Positions 54,296-63,710 of a stretch of DNA of 64,000 bases are shown one piece after another. The stretch spans positions 306,515 to 370,514 of the forward strand of contig JBBAKX010000004.1 in NCBI GenBank assembly GCA_040403315.1. The letters are read 5' to 3'. Within the stretch, counting starts at the first letter, position 1. Every line of letters begins with the position of its first letter. The notes under the pieces were generated by a model that ran no database searches, was not told where the DNA came from, and saw only the letters and a list, made by a program, of their open reading frames with translations. Source of the DNA: CAMCXT01 sp040403315. GTDB lineage: Bacteria > Bacteroidota > Bacteroidia > M30B66. A program made the position numbers and the translations under genes.

Positions 54296-54910
54296 ATGTT
54301 TCTCGAAAACACTATTCACCCCAATAAAAGACGCGGCTGGATTGAGGTCATCTGCGGCTCAATGTTCTCCGGAAAGACCGAAGAATTAATTCGTCGGCTA
54401 CGTAGGGCAACCTTTGCTAAACAGCGCGTTGAGATCTTCAAGCCAGCAATCGATATTCGATATGATGAAGAAAATGTGGTTTCTCATGATTCCAATTCAA
54501 TTCGATCTACACCTGTAGAATCTTCCCAAAGCATTCTCCTTTTGTCATCTGATGTTGAAGTTGTAGGAATCGACGAGGCTCAGTTTTTTGATTTGGAGTT
54601 GGTGAATGTTTGCAATGAATTGGCAAATCAAGGTATTCGTGTAATTGTTGCTGGGCTTGATATGGATTACCGAGGCTTTCCATTTGGGCCGATTCCATCG
54701 TTGCTGGCAACTGCCGAATATGTTACCAAAGTGCACGCAATCTGCATGCAGTGTGGAAACTTGGCGAATCACTCTCATAGATTTGATGCTTCCAACAGCA
54801 GCCTGGTAGTTCTAGGTGAAACGGAGTCTTATCAGCCATTGTGCCGAGGCTGCTTCTATGAATACAATCCGCTCCCTTATTCAGGGATGAAAGGTAACAA
54901 AGACCAATGA
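54296..54910 (+). CDS. tdk: Thymidine kinase
   Basis: Salvages thymidine by phosphorylation. The 204-residue type II enzyme has the P-loop GSMFSGKTEELIRRL, VVGIDEAQFFD with the catalytic Glu region, GLDMDYRGFPFGP, and a zinc site made of CMQCG near residue 160 and CRGC near residue 183. The substrate lasso ESYQPLC is also present. The stop overlaps the murF-alr start by four bases (ATGA), so the two are translationally coupled. Confidence 0.96.
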   Translation: MFLENTIHPNKRRGWIEVICGSMFSGKTEELIRRLRRATFAKQRVEIFKPAIDIRYDEENVVSHDSNSIRSTPVESSQSILLLSSDVEVVGIDEAQFFDLELVNVCNELANQGIRVIVAGLDMDYRGFPFGPIPSLLATAEYVTKVHAICMQCGNLANHSHRFDASNSSLVVLGETESYQPLCRGCFYEYNPLPYSGMKGNKDQ

Positions 54911-57372
54911 CGAGTTATTCGATCGATCAATTGGCAGCACTTGCAGGCGGAGTTCTTCACCAAGGCTCGTCCGCAAAAACCTCGATCCGCTATCTACTTT
55001 ACGATAGCCGAAGATTAGCACATCCAAGTGAGACGTTATTTGTCGCCATTCGTACTTCCCGGAACGATGGTCATTTTTTTATTCCTTCATTATATTCAAC
55101 TGGCGTTCGGAATTTTTTGGTTGAAGTTATTCCTACAACCAATCATCTTCCTGAGGCAAATTTCATTGTTGTAGAGAATGCCCTAGAAGGACTGAAACGA
55201 ATTGCAGCAAATCATCGAAATCAATTCGAATTTCCTATTGTTGGGATTACAGGTAGCAATGGAAAAACCATCGTGAAGGAATGGCTTTTCACTTTGATGA
55301 AGGATGATTTCAACATTGCGCGAAGTCCGAAGAGCTTTAACTCACAACTCGGTGTTGCACTTTCCTTATGGAACCTTGGAGAAGAAAACAATCTAGCAAT
55401 TATTGAAGCAGGAATTTCTCAAATGGGAGAAATGATTCATTTGTCAAAAATGATTCGGCCTACATCAGGAATCTTCACCAATATTGGTAGTGCGCATGCT
55501 GAGAATTTCGAAAGTCTTGAGCAAAAAGCACATGAGAAACTCAAGTTGTTTGATGAATCAACAATGTTGGTTTACTGCTCAGACCACTTAATTATTGGCG
55601 AAGAAATTCAGCGGTCATTTAAGGGCAAAACTTTCAGTTGGGGCTTCAACAATGCAGCAGATGTTCGGATCGATCCAACACCAAATGCTGAAACATTCAC
55701 AATCACCTTTTCAGGTCAAAAAACCAACATTCATTTACCTTTCAGCGATCATGCATCAGTAGAAAATGCTATGCATTGCATCGCCTGGATGTTGGCAAAT
55801 CAATATACAGTAAACGATATTTTGAAGCGTCTGCAACGGCTCGATGCTCCAGAAATGCGCTTGCAGATTTTACAAGGACGCGACAATTGTACGGTGATCA
55901 ACGACGCATGGATTGCAGATATTGATTCATTGCAAATTGCCCTACAAGCGTTATCGCAGCAACCTTCAGGATTGTCGAGAACAGTAATTCTTTCCGACAT
56001 TCTCGAGTCTGGACTTGATGCCAATAATTTATACAACCAAGTTGGAGATTTACTCAATGCTCAACAAGTGACAAAATTGATTGGCGTTGGGGAAAACATT
56101 GCCGCCAAAATGCAGTCGTTTAATGGTGAAAAACACTTCTTCAATTCGACCGAAGCATTGCTGTTTTCATTGCCATTATTGAAGCTCAATAATGAGGCGA
56201 TCTTATTAAAAGGCGCACGTGTGTTTGAGTTTGAAAAGGTAGCTTCTGCGTTACAGTTAAAAACGCACGAAACTATACTAGAAATAAACTTAAGCAATTT
56301 AGTACACAACCTTAATTACTTCAAAAGTAAGTTACCTCCAAAAGTAAAAATGATGGCGATGGTTAAGGCTTTTTCTTATGGATCAGGAAGCATTGAAGTA
56401 GCCACTGCCCTTCAGTTTAGCGGAGTAGATTATTTAGCGGTTGCTTACGCCGATGAAGGCATGGAGCTCCGTCGCGCTGGAGTTAATTTGCCAGTAATGG
56501 TAATAAATCCAGATTCAGACAGCATCATACCAATGATTGAGAATAGGCTCGAACCTGAGATTTTCAGCTTCAGAATCCTAAAACAGTTTATTGAAGCGCT
56601 TCAAAAAAGAAGCGGTTTCGACACAGAACAATTGAACATTCACATCGAACTTGACACAGGAATGCATCGTCTAGGGTTTGAAGAACAAGATTTAATTGAG
56701 TTGACAAGACAATTAAATCTGAATCCTCAAATCGGTATCGCTTCAGTTTTTTCTCATTTAGCGGCAAGCAGCGATCCGGAGCATGATGAATTTACTCAAA
56801 ATCAAATTGCAAAATTCGAACGTTTTGCAGATTTAATCGAAACTGAAACGGGCAAGAAATTCTTACGGCATATCTTGAATTCAGGTGGAATAACAAGACA
56901 TCCAAAAGCCTGTTTCGACATGGTTAGATTAGGTATAGGCATGTACGGCATCGGTGAAATTGACGAACAGGCGCATTTGCTGCCAGTTGGAAAATTAAGC
57001 ACTACAATTAGTCAAATTAGAATTGTAAAAGCTCGAGAAACCATTGGCTACAGCAGAAAGGCGCAACTAAATGTAGACTCGCGTATTGCTACCATTCCGA
57101 TAGGTTATGCAGATGGGTTTTCTAGAAAACTAGGACAAGGAAAATTTTCGGTTCTGATTCATGGTAAAATGGCGCCAACTGTTGGTAGTATTTGCATGGA
57201 TATGTGCATGCTAGACGTTACAACCATTCCAGATGCGCAAGAAGGCGATCAGGTAGTTATATTCCAAAGCGATGTCGAAATTAGGCAGATGGCAAATGTG
57301 ATGGAAACAATTCCATACGAAGTGCTTACGAGTATCTCGCCGCGAGTGAAAAGAGTGTTTTTTCAAGAATAA
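54907..57372 (+). CDS. Bifunctional MurF ligase / alanine racemase
   Basis: A natural fusion of two cell-wall enzymes, 821 residues. Residues of about 1-450 are MurF, which adds D-Ala-D-Ala to the UDP-muramoyl tripeptide: GITGSNGKTIVKEW (ATP loop, with Ile where Thr is usual), SFNSQLGVALSLW, IIEAGISQMGEM and INDAWIADIDSL (usually NDxYNANP, so this site has drifted). From about 458 follows alanine racemase: AMVKAFSYGSG with the PLP lysine, DTGMHRLGFEE, IGYSRKAQL, IPIGYADGFSRKLG and GSICMDMCMLDVT. The drifted MurF motifs raise the question of whether the ligase half is active; the racemase half looks complete. Confidence 0.93.
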   Translation: MTSYSIDQLAALAGGVLHQGSSAKTSIRYLLYDSRRLAHPSETLFVAIRTSRNDGHFFIPSLYSTGVRNFLVEVIPTTNHLPEANFIVVENALEGLKRIAANHRNQFEFPIVGITGSNGKTIVKEWLFTLMKDDFNIARSPKSFNSQLGVALSLWNLGEENNLAIIEAGISQMGEMIHLSKMIRPTSGIFTNIGSAHAENFESLEQKAHEKLKLFDESTMLVYCSDHLIIGEEIQRSFKGKTFSWGFNNAADVRIDPTPNAETFTITFSGQKTNIHLPFSDHASVENAMHCIAWMLANQYTVNDILKRLQRLDAPEMRLQILQGRDNCTVINDAWIADIDSLQIALQALSQQPSGLSRTVILSDILESGLDANNLYNQVGDLLNAQQVTKLIGVGENIAAKMQSFNGEKHFFNSTEALLFSLPLLKLNNEAILLKGARVFEFEKVASALQLKTHETILEINLSNLVHNLNYFKSKLPPKVKMMAMVKAFSYGSGSIEVATALQFSGVDYLAVAYADEGMELRRAGVNLPVMVINPDSDSIIPMIENRLEPEIFSFRILKQFIEALQKRSGFDTEQLNIHIELDTGMHRLGFEEQDLIELTRQLNLNPQIGIASVFSHLAASSDPEHDEFTQNQIAKFERFADLIETETGKKFLRHILNSGGITRHPKACFDMVRLGIGMYGIGEIDEQAHLLPVGKLSTTISQIRIVKARETIGYSRKAQLNVDSRIATIPIGYADGFSRKLGQGKFSVLIHGKMAPTVGSICMDMCMLDVTTIPDAQEGDQVVIFQSDVEIRQMANVMETIPYEVLTSISPRVKRVFFQE

Positions 57373-57437
57373 TTAAATTAAACTACAGATTCTTCATACG
57401 TTCGTTTTCTGTAAGCCTCCACTTGCCTTTGTTTCAT

Positions 57438-57445
57438 TAACTTTG
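57438..57445 (+). promoter_or_regulatory. TAnnTTTG -7 box of the gldA-like gene
   Basis: TAACTTTG matches the Bacteroidota -7 consensus and ends 16 bases before the GTG start at 57462. Confidence 0.45.
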
Positions 57446-57461
57446 GCCATCATTTGATTCC

Positions 57462-58373
57462 GTGTCGATACTTGTAAAGAACATCACCCGTTTGTACGGT
57501 GCGCAAAAAGCACTCGATAATATTTCCTTCGAAGTTCCGAAAGGGGAAATTCTAGGTTTTCTAGGGCCCAATGGAGCAGGAAAATCTACCATGATGAAAA
57601 TCATCACTACGTTCATCCCTCCTTCAGAAGGAGAAGTGAAAGTTTGTGGATTTGACATCATTTCCGACAGTATGGAAGTTCGTAGAAAAGTAGGTTATCT
57701 CCCCGAACACAATCCACTTTATTTGGATATGTACGTTCGTGAATACTTAGGCTTCATTGCGGGTCTTCACCACATGAAGCAAAAGGATAAACGAATCAAG
57801 GAAATGGTTGATCTAACGGGTTTAGGACAAGAGCAGCACAAAAAAATTGGTGCCCTTTCGAAAGGTTATCGCCAACGTGTTGGACTAGCCCAAGCGTTGA
57901 TACATAATCCAGAAGTGCTGATTCTTGATGAACCAACATCAGGCTTAGATCCTAACCAATTGGTTGATATCCGAAACCTGATCAAAAATATTGGAAAAGA
58001 AAAAACTGTGATGTTTTCAACCCACATCATGCAAGAAGTTGAAGCTGTTTGCGATAGAGTTATCATCATCAATAAAGGAAAGATCGTTGCCGATGGATTA
58101 TCGGGAGAACTTGGCAGGGAGAAAAATTCAGGCTACAGTATTTCTGTAGAATTCGATAAAGACATTTCGCGTGGAGCACTCAGTCAAATTGAAGGTGTGA
58201 AACGAGTTGATAAAACTGGTGAAAACAGCTGGGAATTATTCACCGACAGTAAGGAAGATATTCGACCAGCAGTTTTCAGATTTGCAGTAAGTCAGCAATT
58301 AACTGTATTAATGATCTCAAGGAACGAAAAAAATCTGGAAGCGGTATTCCGCGATGTTACTAGGAAAAGTTAA
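57462..58373 (+). CDS. gldA: ABC transporter ATP-binding protein, GldA-like
   Basis: A 303-residue ABC ATPase beginning with GTG. It has the Walker A GPNGAGKSTMMKI, Q-loop region GYLPEHNPLY, signature LSKGYRQRVGLAQAL, Walker B VLILDEPTSGLDP and the switch His in MFSTHIMQEVEAVCD. The length, the LPEHNPLYLDMYVREYLGFIAG-type segment and the C-terminal 80-residue domain fit GldA, the ATPase of the GldAFG transporter needed for gliding in Flavobacterium. The partner genes gldF and gldG are not next to it here; they may be elsewhere, as in other species. A different ABC-2 export ATPase cannot be excluded. Confidence 0.82.
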   Translation: MSILVKNITRLYGAQKALDNISFEVPKGEILGFLGPNGAGKSTMMKIITTFIPPSEGEVKVCGFDIISDSMEVRRKVGYLPEHNPLYLDMYVREYLGFIAGLHHMKQKDKRIKEMVDLTGLGQEQHKKIGALSKGYRQRVGLAQALIHNPEVLILDEPTSGLDPNQLVDIRNLIKNIGKEKTVMFSTHIMQEVEAVCDRVIIINKGKIVADGLSGELGREKNSGYSISVEFDKDISRGALSQIEGVKRVDKTGENSWELFTDSKEDIRPAVFRFAVSQQLTVLMISRNEKNLEAVFRDVTRKS

Positions 58374-58420
58374 TTTCCTTTAATATTGACTAGGTTTCTG
58401 TACAATCCGACCAACGATTA

Positions 58421-58451
58421 TTTGTAATATTGCTGCACAAGGCTAATTTTG
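58421..58451 (+). promoter_or_regulatory. Full Bacteroidota promoter of metK
   Basis: TTTG at 58421-58424, a spacer of exactly 19 bases, and TAATTTTG at 58444-58451 match the Bacteroidota consensus of -33 TTTG, 19 bases, then TAnnTTTG. The predicted start lies about 20-25 bases before the metK ATG. It is the best complete promoter in the window. Confidence 0.8.
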
Positions 58452-58480
58452 CAGCCGTTTCTAACTAAATCCAATTTTCA

Positions 58481-59884
58481 ATGCCGTATTTGTTTACTTC
58501 CGAATCAGTTTCTGAGGGACATCCAGACAAAGTAGCAGATCAGATATCTGATGCGCTTATCGATCATTTTCTTGCAATCGACCCTTCGTCGAAGGTTGCT
58601 TGTGAAACTCTAGTAACCACTGGTCAAGTTGTTCTAGCAGGAGAAGTTAAATCTGAGGCATATCTTGATGTTCAAGAGATTGCACGCGAAGTGATTCGTA
58701 AAATCGGATACACGAAATCAGAATACATGTTCGAAGCGAATTCATGCGGGATCTTTTCTGCAATTCACGAACAAAGTGCTGATATCAATCAAGGTGTTGA
58801 GAAAAAAGACCCTTGGAAACAAGGTGCTGGCGACCAAGGTATGATGTTCGGATACGCTTGCCGCGAAACCGATAACTACATGCCACTTCCATTGGAATTG
58901 TCGCATTTATTATTGCGCGAACTTGCCGATTTACGTCGTGAGAACAAGCAAATTAAATATCTCCGTCCTGATGCAAAAAGCCAGGTAACGATCGAATACA
59001 ACGATAACAACGAACCTGTTCGTATCGATGCAATCGTTATTTCTACACAGCACGATGATTTCGATGCTGAGAAAAAAATGCTCGATCAAATTAAAAAAGA
59101 TGTGATCAATATTTTGATCCCACGCGTGATGAAGAAATTGCCTAAACGCGTTCAGGCATTGTTCAACAATAAAATTGTTTACCACATTAACCCAACCGGT
59201 AAATTTGTAATCGGTGGTCCACACGGCGATACAGGTCTTACAGGCCGTAAAATCATCGTAGATACCTACGGTGGAAAAGGTGCTCACGGTGGTGGGGCAT
59301 TCTCTGGAAAAGATCCTTCAAAAGTTGACCGTTCAGCAGCCTATGCTACTCGTCACATTGCAAAGAACCTTGTGGCTGCAGGTGTAGCTGATGAAGTTCT
59401 TGTACAGGTTGCTTATGCAATCGGTGTTGCTGAACCAGTAGGTTTATATGTGAGCACTTATGGCACTTCTAAAGTGGCAATTAATGATGGCGAGGTAGCA
59501 AATATTGTTGCCAAACTCGTTGATTTGCGTCCTTATGCAATCGAACAACGCTTTAAGCTACGTACTCCTATTTACAGCGAAACTGCTGCTTATGGTCACA
59601 TGGGCCGCCAGCCTCAAATTATAACCAAGACATTCAACAAAGGCAAAAAATCTGAAGTAAAAATTAAGGTAGAGCTCTTCCCTTGGGAGAAACTTGACCT
59701 TGTAGAAGCTTTCAAAAAAGGTTTTGGCTTGAATGGTAAAGTTGCTGTAAAAGCAGCAGAACCTACCAAAGCTGTAGAATCTGCAAAGCCGGCAAAACCA
59801 GCAAAAAAAGAAGCTGATAAGCCTGCTGCAAAAGAAAAAGCATCCGCTAAACCAGCTAAGAAAAAAGCTGCAGCAAAAGCTTAA
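58481..59884 (+). CDS. metK: S-adenosylmethionine synthetase with Lys/Ala-rich tail
   Basis: MetK makes S-adenosylmethionine from methionine and ATP. The catalytic body (about 1-417) has all the motifs: ESVSEGHPDKVADQISDALID, GAGDQGMMFGYACRE, GGPHGDTGLTGRKI (P-loop-like), GGGAFSGKDPSKVDRSAAY, and the terminal FPWEKLDLVEAFKKGFGL. The enzyme would normally stop about here, but this one continues for 50 residues (from 59732) that consist mainly of Ala, Lys, Pro and Glu, with 15 lysines and PAKK/AAAK blocks, like histone H1 or bacterial DNA-binding tails. The sequence stays in frame to a single stop, followed by a terminator. Confidence 0.97.
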   Translation: MPYLFTSESVSEGHPDKVADQISDALIDHFLAIDPSSKVACETLVTTGQVVLAGEVKSEAYLDVQEIAREVIRKIGYTKSEYMFEANSCGIFSAIHEQSADINQGVEKKDPWKQGAGDQGMMFGYACRETDNYMPLPLELSHLLLRELADLRRENKQIKYLRPDAKSQVTIEYNDNNEPVRIDAIVISTQHDDFDAEKKMLDQIKKDVINILIPRVMKKLPKRVQALFNNKIVYHINPTGKFVIGGPHGDTGLTGRKIIVDTYGGKGAHGGGAFSGKDPSKVDRSAAYATRHIAKNLVAAGVADEVLVQVAYAIGVAEPVGLYVSTYGTSKVAINDGEVANIVAKLVDLRPYAIEQRFKLRTPIYSETAAYGHMGRQPQIITKTFNKGKKSEVKIKVELFPWEKLDLVEAFKKGFGLNGKVAVKAAEPTKAVESAKPAKPAKKEADKPAAKEKASAKPAKKKAAAKA

Positions 59885-59898
59885 TTAATTGACAATTC

Positions 59899-59931
59899 AA
59901 AGCCCTGACATATTTTGTTGGGGCTTTTTTT
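59899..59931 (+). terminator. Rho-independent terminator after metK
   Basis: AAAGCCC (59899-59905) pairs with GGGCTTT (59921-59927), with partial pairing extending inward, followed by a T run to 59931. It lies 14 bases after the metK stop. Confidence 0.8.
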
Positions 59932-59947
59932 ATGCGCATAATCAGCA

Positions 59948-60484
59948 ATGGAAACAGGAAGAACAGGTCAACTCATAAACCATCCGATTTACGGGAAGGG
60001 CACCATCGTGAGAGTTGGAGCCACATTTTACACCATTCAATTCCCGAATCGTGGGAATCTCGATATTTCGATGCGTACAGAAGGGCTCGAATTAATTGAA
60101 GATGCAGCTGATGATGAAATGAAGGAGGAAATTAATATGTCGCTTGTTGAACAAACACTTCGCAGAGTATTAAACGAATACAGCGACATTCAGCAAACTG
60201 TTCCTTTGGGCGAAAAATGGCAAGGTGGCACCTTAATTATTCAACCAGCGGATACCTCGCTCAAAAACAAGGAAATTCCTTTAGAAACTTTCTTCCATAA
60301 GATTGTGATGGTGAGAGATCGACTCAGAGTGCTTGAACAGCAAATCAATGCCAATCAAAAATTAGACAATTCAGAAAAAGTTGATCTTCAGCAGTACATC
60401 ACAAGAATTTACGGAAGCTTAACTACCTTCAACGTGATGTTTAAAGATCAAGCGCATTATTTTGTAGGAGAGAAAAAGTCTTAA
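59948..60484 (+). CDS. Conserved hypothetical protein
   Basis: A 178-residue soluble protein. The N-terminal 55 residues (HPIYGKGTIVRVGATFYTIQFPNRG) resemble the small beta-barrel, of the HxxFGxGxV type, found at the end of UvrD-like proteins and other nucleic-acid binders. The rest is helical (about 60-170; LVEQTLRRVLNEYSD, IVMVRDRLRVLEQQINANQ). I do not recognise the whole family. It follows the metK terminator by 16 bases and is followed by another unknown gene. Confidence 0.75.
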   Translation: METGRTGQLINHPIYGKGTIVRVGATFYTIQFPNRGNLDISMRTEGLELIEDAADDEMKEEINMSLVEQTLRRVLNEYSDIQQTVPLGEKWQGGTLIIQPADTSLKNKEIPLETFFHKIVMVRDRLRVLEQQINANQKLDNSEKVDLQQYITRIYGSLTTFNVMFKDQAHYFVGEKKS

Positions 60485-60540
60485 GGCACAAACTTGTTTG
60501 AAGGTTTGTTGTTACCTTCACGTATCCAACATATTTCTTT

Positions 60541-61269
60541 ATGAACAGCGGCGAAAGTCAGGATTCATCTGCATTCGACCAGCAAACTGGGAATCTACTA
60601 GAAGAAGTAGGGCATATCTTTTCGTTTTCAGAACGCAGAGAAAAGGAGGTTATGCACCATTTCGGGCAGGATGCAAGCATCGCCACTGGAAAAAATGCGC
60701 AATTCCAAATCGCACAGGAAAATCAATTTTTCAGCGAAAAACAACTCAAGAATACCTGTGTTAAATATCGACTTCGATTATTAAGCAGCAAATTATATAG
60801 CGGTGAAGTTCCGTATGAAGTAGTGAGTGCAATTAAAAGCTACGAACACCGCCATCCCGACAAAGAAATTCACTTTCATATTCTCGCACCATCAGCATTT
60901 TTTCTGCAAGATGATGAATACAAAAGTCCGCTGCTATTTGCCTCACTTGGCAGTGAACCGTATGAAATGATTTGTCAATGGGGAAAAAAAAGGCCTTTCT
61001 ACAGTGAATTCCTTCGATACCCATTTAGAGACATTAGATGTTTAGTGATTAGTTCACTCATCACAGGGTTTATAATCGCAGTAATTACTGGGCTTCTTGG
61101 CTTGGCAAACGGCGACACATTGTTCAAGAGTATACTCTACAAAGTGCCATTGTTGATTTTAACATCAGGCGGTTTCTCAACTGGTGCACTCATTTATGGC
61201 TTGGTTACCCAAACAGATTTCAGTAGCGATAACTGGAATAAGGAGTATTTCAACCGCAAGTCAAGGTAA
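60541..61269 (+). CDS. Membrane protein of unknown function
   Basis: A 242-residue protein with a soluble N-terminal part of about 160 residues (no enzyme motif recognised) and two membrane helices at the C-terminus (about 165-188 and 200-223; LVISSLITGFIIAVITGLLGL and a second Gly-rich one). A short polar tail follows. It could be a membrane-anchored cytoplasmic domain; the sequence does not say what it does. It is on the same strand as the unknown gene at 59948, 56 bases downstream, and convergent with der. Confidence 0.7.
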   Translation: MNSGESQDSSAFDQQTGNLLEEVGHIFSFSERREKEVMHHFGQDASIATGKNAQFQIAQENQFFSEKQLKNTCVKYRLRLLSSKLYSGEVPYEVVSAIKSYEHRHPDKEIHFHILAPSAFFLQDDEYKSPLLFASLGSEPYEMICQWGKKRPFYSEFLRYPFRDIRCLVISSLITGFIIAVITGLLGLANGDTLFKSILYKVPLLILTSGGFSTGALIYGLVTQTDFSSDNWNKEYFNRKSR

Positions 61270-61295
61270 GTTTCCAACGAAAAATTAAGCGGGAA

Positions 61296-62603
61296 TTACT
61301 TTTGGCGGAACGAAATCATAATCGGCACTCCGTTAAAGTCGAAATGCTTGCGAATGGTATTTTCCAAAAATCTGCGGTAAGGCTCCTTGAAATACTGAGG
61401 CATATTACAAAAGAAAATAAATACAGGATAATCAGCCTTCAACTGTGTGATGTATTTAACTTTCAAGTATTTACCTTTTGTTGAAGGCGGTGGATTATCG
61501 AGAATGATCGGCAACAACAATTCATTAAGTTTCGAAGTAGGGACACGATTCTTTCGGTTGTTTGAAACAATTACTGCAGTTTCAATTGCCTTGAGCAAAC
61601 GCTGTTTCTCTAGAACCGAGGTAAAAATCACCGGCACATCCTTAAACGGAGCGATTTTCTCCAGAATGGCATTCTCATAATCTTTAGTGGTGTGTGTATC
61701 TTTTTCGATACTGTCCCACTTGTTTACAACAATCACAATTCCACGGTGATTTCGGATGGCAAGCCAAAGGATATTTACATCTTGCGACTCCATACCATCT
61801 TTTGCATCGAGCATCAGGATAACAACATCGCACTTCTCAATGGCTCGCACGGTGCGCATCACAGAGTAAAATTCAATATCGTCTTTTACTTTACCCTTCT
61901 TGCGCAAACCAGCAGTATCGACCAAGTAAAAGTCGTGACCAAAAGCTTTATAGCGGGTATGAATTGTATCTCTGGTGGTTCCAGCGATGCTTGTAACGAT
62001 GTTTCTTTCTTTGCCTAACAAGGCGTTAACAAATGAGGACTTTCCAACGTTTGGTCTTCCAACAACAGCAATTCTTGGAATTTCTGGCTCCTCTTCGAGC
62101 ACCTCTTCTTTAGGAATTTCTTCAACTATTGCATCTAACAATTCTCCTGTTCCTGAACCATTGATGGATGAAATGCAATACAACTCACCCAATCCTAAGC
62201 TGTAAAAAATAGATGCCTCGTTAATTCTTTGGTGGTTATCGACTTTGTTTACAACCAGCAATACTGGCTTTTTACTGCGGCGTGAAATTTCAGCAACAGC
62301 ATCATCAAGATCAGTAATGCCCATAGTAACATCTACCACAAACAATAAAATATCCGACTCATCGATGGCAATTTTTACCTGATTGCGAATTTCTTCTTCA
62401 AATTCATCATCAGATCCGAATGAATATCCACCCGTATCGATAATGGTGAATTCTTTTCCGTTCCATTCGCCTTTTCCGTAATGGCGGTCGCGCGTAACGC
62501 CAGCCACTTCATCAACAATTGCATCTCGAGTTTCCGTGATACGATTGAACAGCGTTGATTTCCCGACATTTGGCCGGCCAATGATTGCAACTATACTTCC
62601 CAT
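61296..62603 (-). CDS. der: Ribosome-assembly GTPase Der (EngA)
   Basis: A GTPase that acts in 50S subunit maturation. The 435-residue protein has two tandem G domains and a C-terminal KH-like domain. The first G domain has GRPNVGKSTLFNR, DTGGYSF and NKVD; the second has GRPNVGKSSFVNALLG, DTAGLRKKGKVKDD and NKWD. Its start lies two bases after the era stop, so era and der form one operon, a pairing common in Bacteroidota. Confidence 0.98.
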   Translation of the reverse strand: MGSIVAIIGRPNVGKSTLFNRITETRDAIVDEVAGVTRDRHYGKGEWNGKEFTIIDTGGYSFGSDDEFEEEIRNQVKIAIDESDILLFVVDVTMGITDLDDAVAEISRRSKKPVLLVVNKVDNHQRINEASIFYSLGLGELYCISSINGSGTGELLDAIVEEIPKEEVLEEEPEIPRIAVVGRPNVGKSSFVNALLGKERNIVTSIAGTTRDTIHTRYKAFGHDFYLVDTAGLRKKGKVKDDIEFYSVMRTVRAIEKCDVVILMLDAKDGMESQDVNILWLAIRNHRGIVIVVNKWDSIEKDTHTTKDYENAILEKIAPFKDVPVIFTSVLEKQRLLKAIETAVIVSNNRKNRVPTSKLNELLLPIILDNPPPSTKGKYLKVKYITQLKADYPVFIFFCNMPQYFKEPYRRFLENTIRKHFDFNGVPIMISFRQK

Positions 62604-62605
62604 GA

Positions 62606-63487
62606 TTAATGCAAATATCCGAACCTTTTCAGTTGCTTCTCATTGTCGCGCCAATCTTTGCTGACTTTGACCTGAAGTTCGAGGTAAACTTTCTTCCCGA
62701 GGAACTTTTCCATATCGAGCCGTGCTTCGGTTGAGACCTTCTTGATTGAAGCTCCCATGTGACCGATAATGATACCTTTTTGAGATTCTCGCATCACATA
62801 AATCGTTGCTCTGATTTTGTTGATTTGGGATTCTTCAAGGAAGTCTTCCACGATAACTTCCACAGAATAAGGTATCTCTTTTTGATAATATAGCAGAATT
62901 TTTTCTCTGATAATCTCCGTCACGAAAAAACGTTCCGTTCGGTCTGTAAGAGCATCCTGATCAAAATATGGCTTCCCTTCGGGGAGTCTACCAAGTATGT
63001 TTTTTATTACCTGATCAAGATTAAATTTTTGATCAGCACTCACTGGAATAATCATAGCAGTTGGAAGAATCGCTAACCAATCTGCAACTTTCTGCTCCAA
63101 TTCCTTTTGATTAGACAATTCGAGTTTATTCAACGCAACAATTATCGGCGTACCTGATTCACGCACCTTTTCGGGTACATCATCGATGCTCGCTTTGTCG
63201 TTAATCTCAGAAACATAAAGGAAAACATCTGCGTCCTCGAAAGTGCCTTCAATAAAATTATTCATTGATTCCTGCAACCGATAAGCAGGATTCTTAATGA
63301 TGCCTGGGGTGTCAGAAAATATGATCTGATATTCCGGACTATTGAGAATTCCAATAATTCTATGTCGTGTGGTTTGGGCCTTAGGTGTGATGATAGAGAG
63401 TCTTTCACCTATAAGGGCGTTCATCAAAGATGATTTACCAGCATTGGGCTTACCGATGATGTTAACGAAACCGGATTTAAATGTCAT
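62606..63487 (-). CDS. era: Ribosome-assembly GTPase Era
   Basis: Era binds the 3' end of 16S rRNA and helps mature the 30S subunit. The 293-residue protein has a G domain (about 1-170; GKPNAGKSSLMNALIG, TPKAQTTRHRIIGI, DTPGIIKNP, NKLE in place of NKxD) and a C-terminal KH domain (about 200-290; IRATIYVMRESQKGIIIGHMGASIKKV). It is the first gene of the era-der unit, located just downstream of the rRNA operon end. Confidence 0.97.
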   Translation of the reverse strand: MTFKSGFVNIIGKPNAGKSSLMNALIGERLSIITPKAQTTRHRIIGILNSPEYQIIFSDTPGIIKNPAYRLQESMNNFIEGTFEDADVFLYVSEINDKASIDDVPEKVRESGTPIIVALNKLELSNQKELEQKVADWLAILPTAMIIPVSADQKFNLDQVIKNILGRLPEGKPYFDQDALTDRTERFFVTEIIREKILLYYQKEIPYSVEVIVEDFLEESQINKIRATIYVMRESQKGIIIGHMGASIKKVSTEARLDMEKFLGKKVYLELQVKVSKDWRDNEKQLKRFGYLH

Positions 63488-63509
63488 AGTAAAAATCTAA
63501 CTGGATGAC

Positions 63510-63536
63510 AAAAAAAAAGCAGCTTAAACAGCTGCT
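63510..63536 (-). terminator. Terminator after tRNA-fMet
   Basis: Read on the minus strand, AGCAGCT (63536-63530) and AGCTGCT (63524-63518) form a perfect 7-bp stem followed by nine T. It closes the rRNA/tRNA operon four bases after the tRNA end. Confidence 0.9.
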
Positions 63537-63539
63537 CTT

Positions 63540-63615
<76 letters not shown>

Positions 63616-63710
63616 CTATATTTTAATGATGAAAGAATCATCAGAGTTGGTACATAAAATCTATTCAAATTTAAGGGATAGTATCCCCTAAAAGGAATGT
63701 ATAGAAAAAT

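Noticed and set aside
58374..58480. Possible SAM riboswitch upstream of metK
   Set aside because: The leader after the predicted start is only about 25 bases and the region upstream shows no SAM-aptamer core; a normal promoter explains it.
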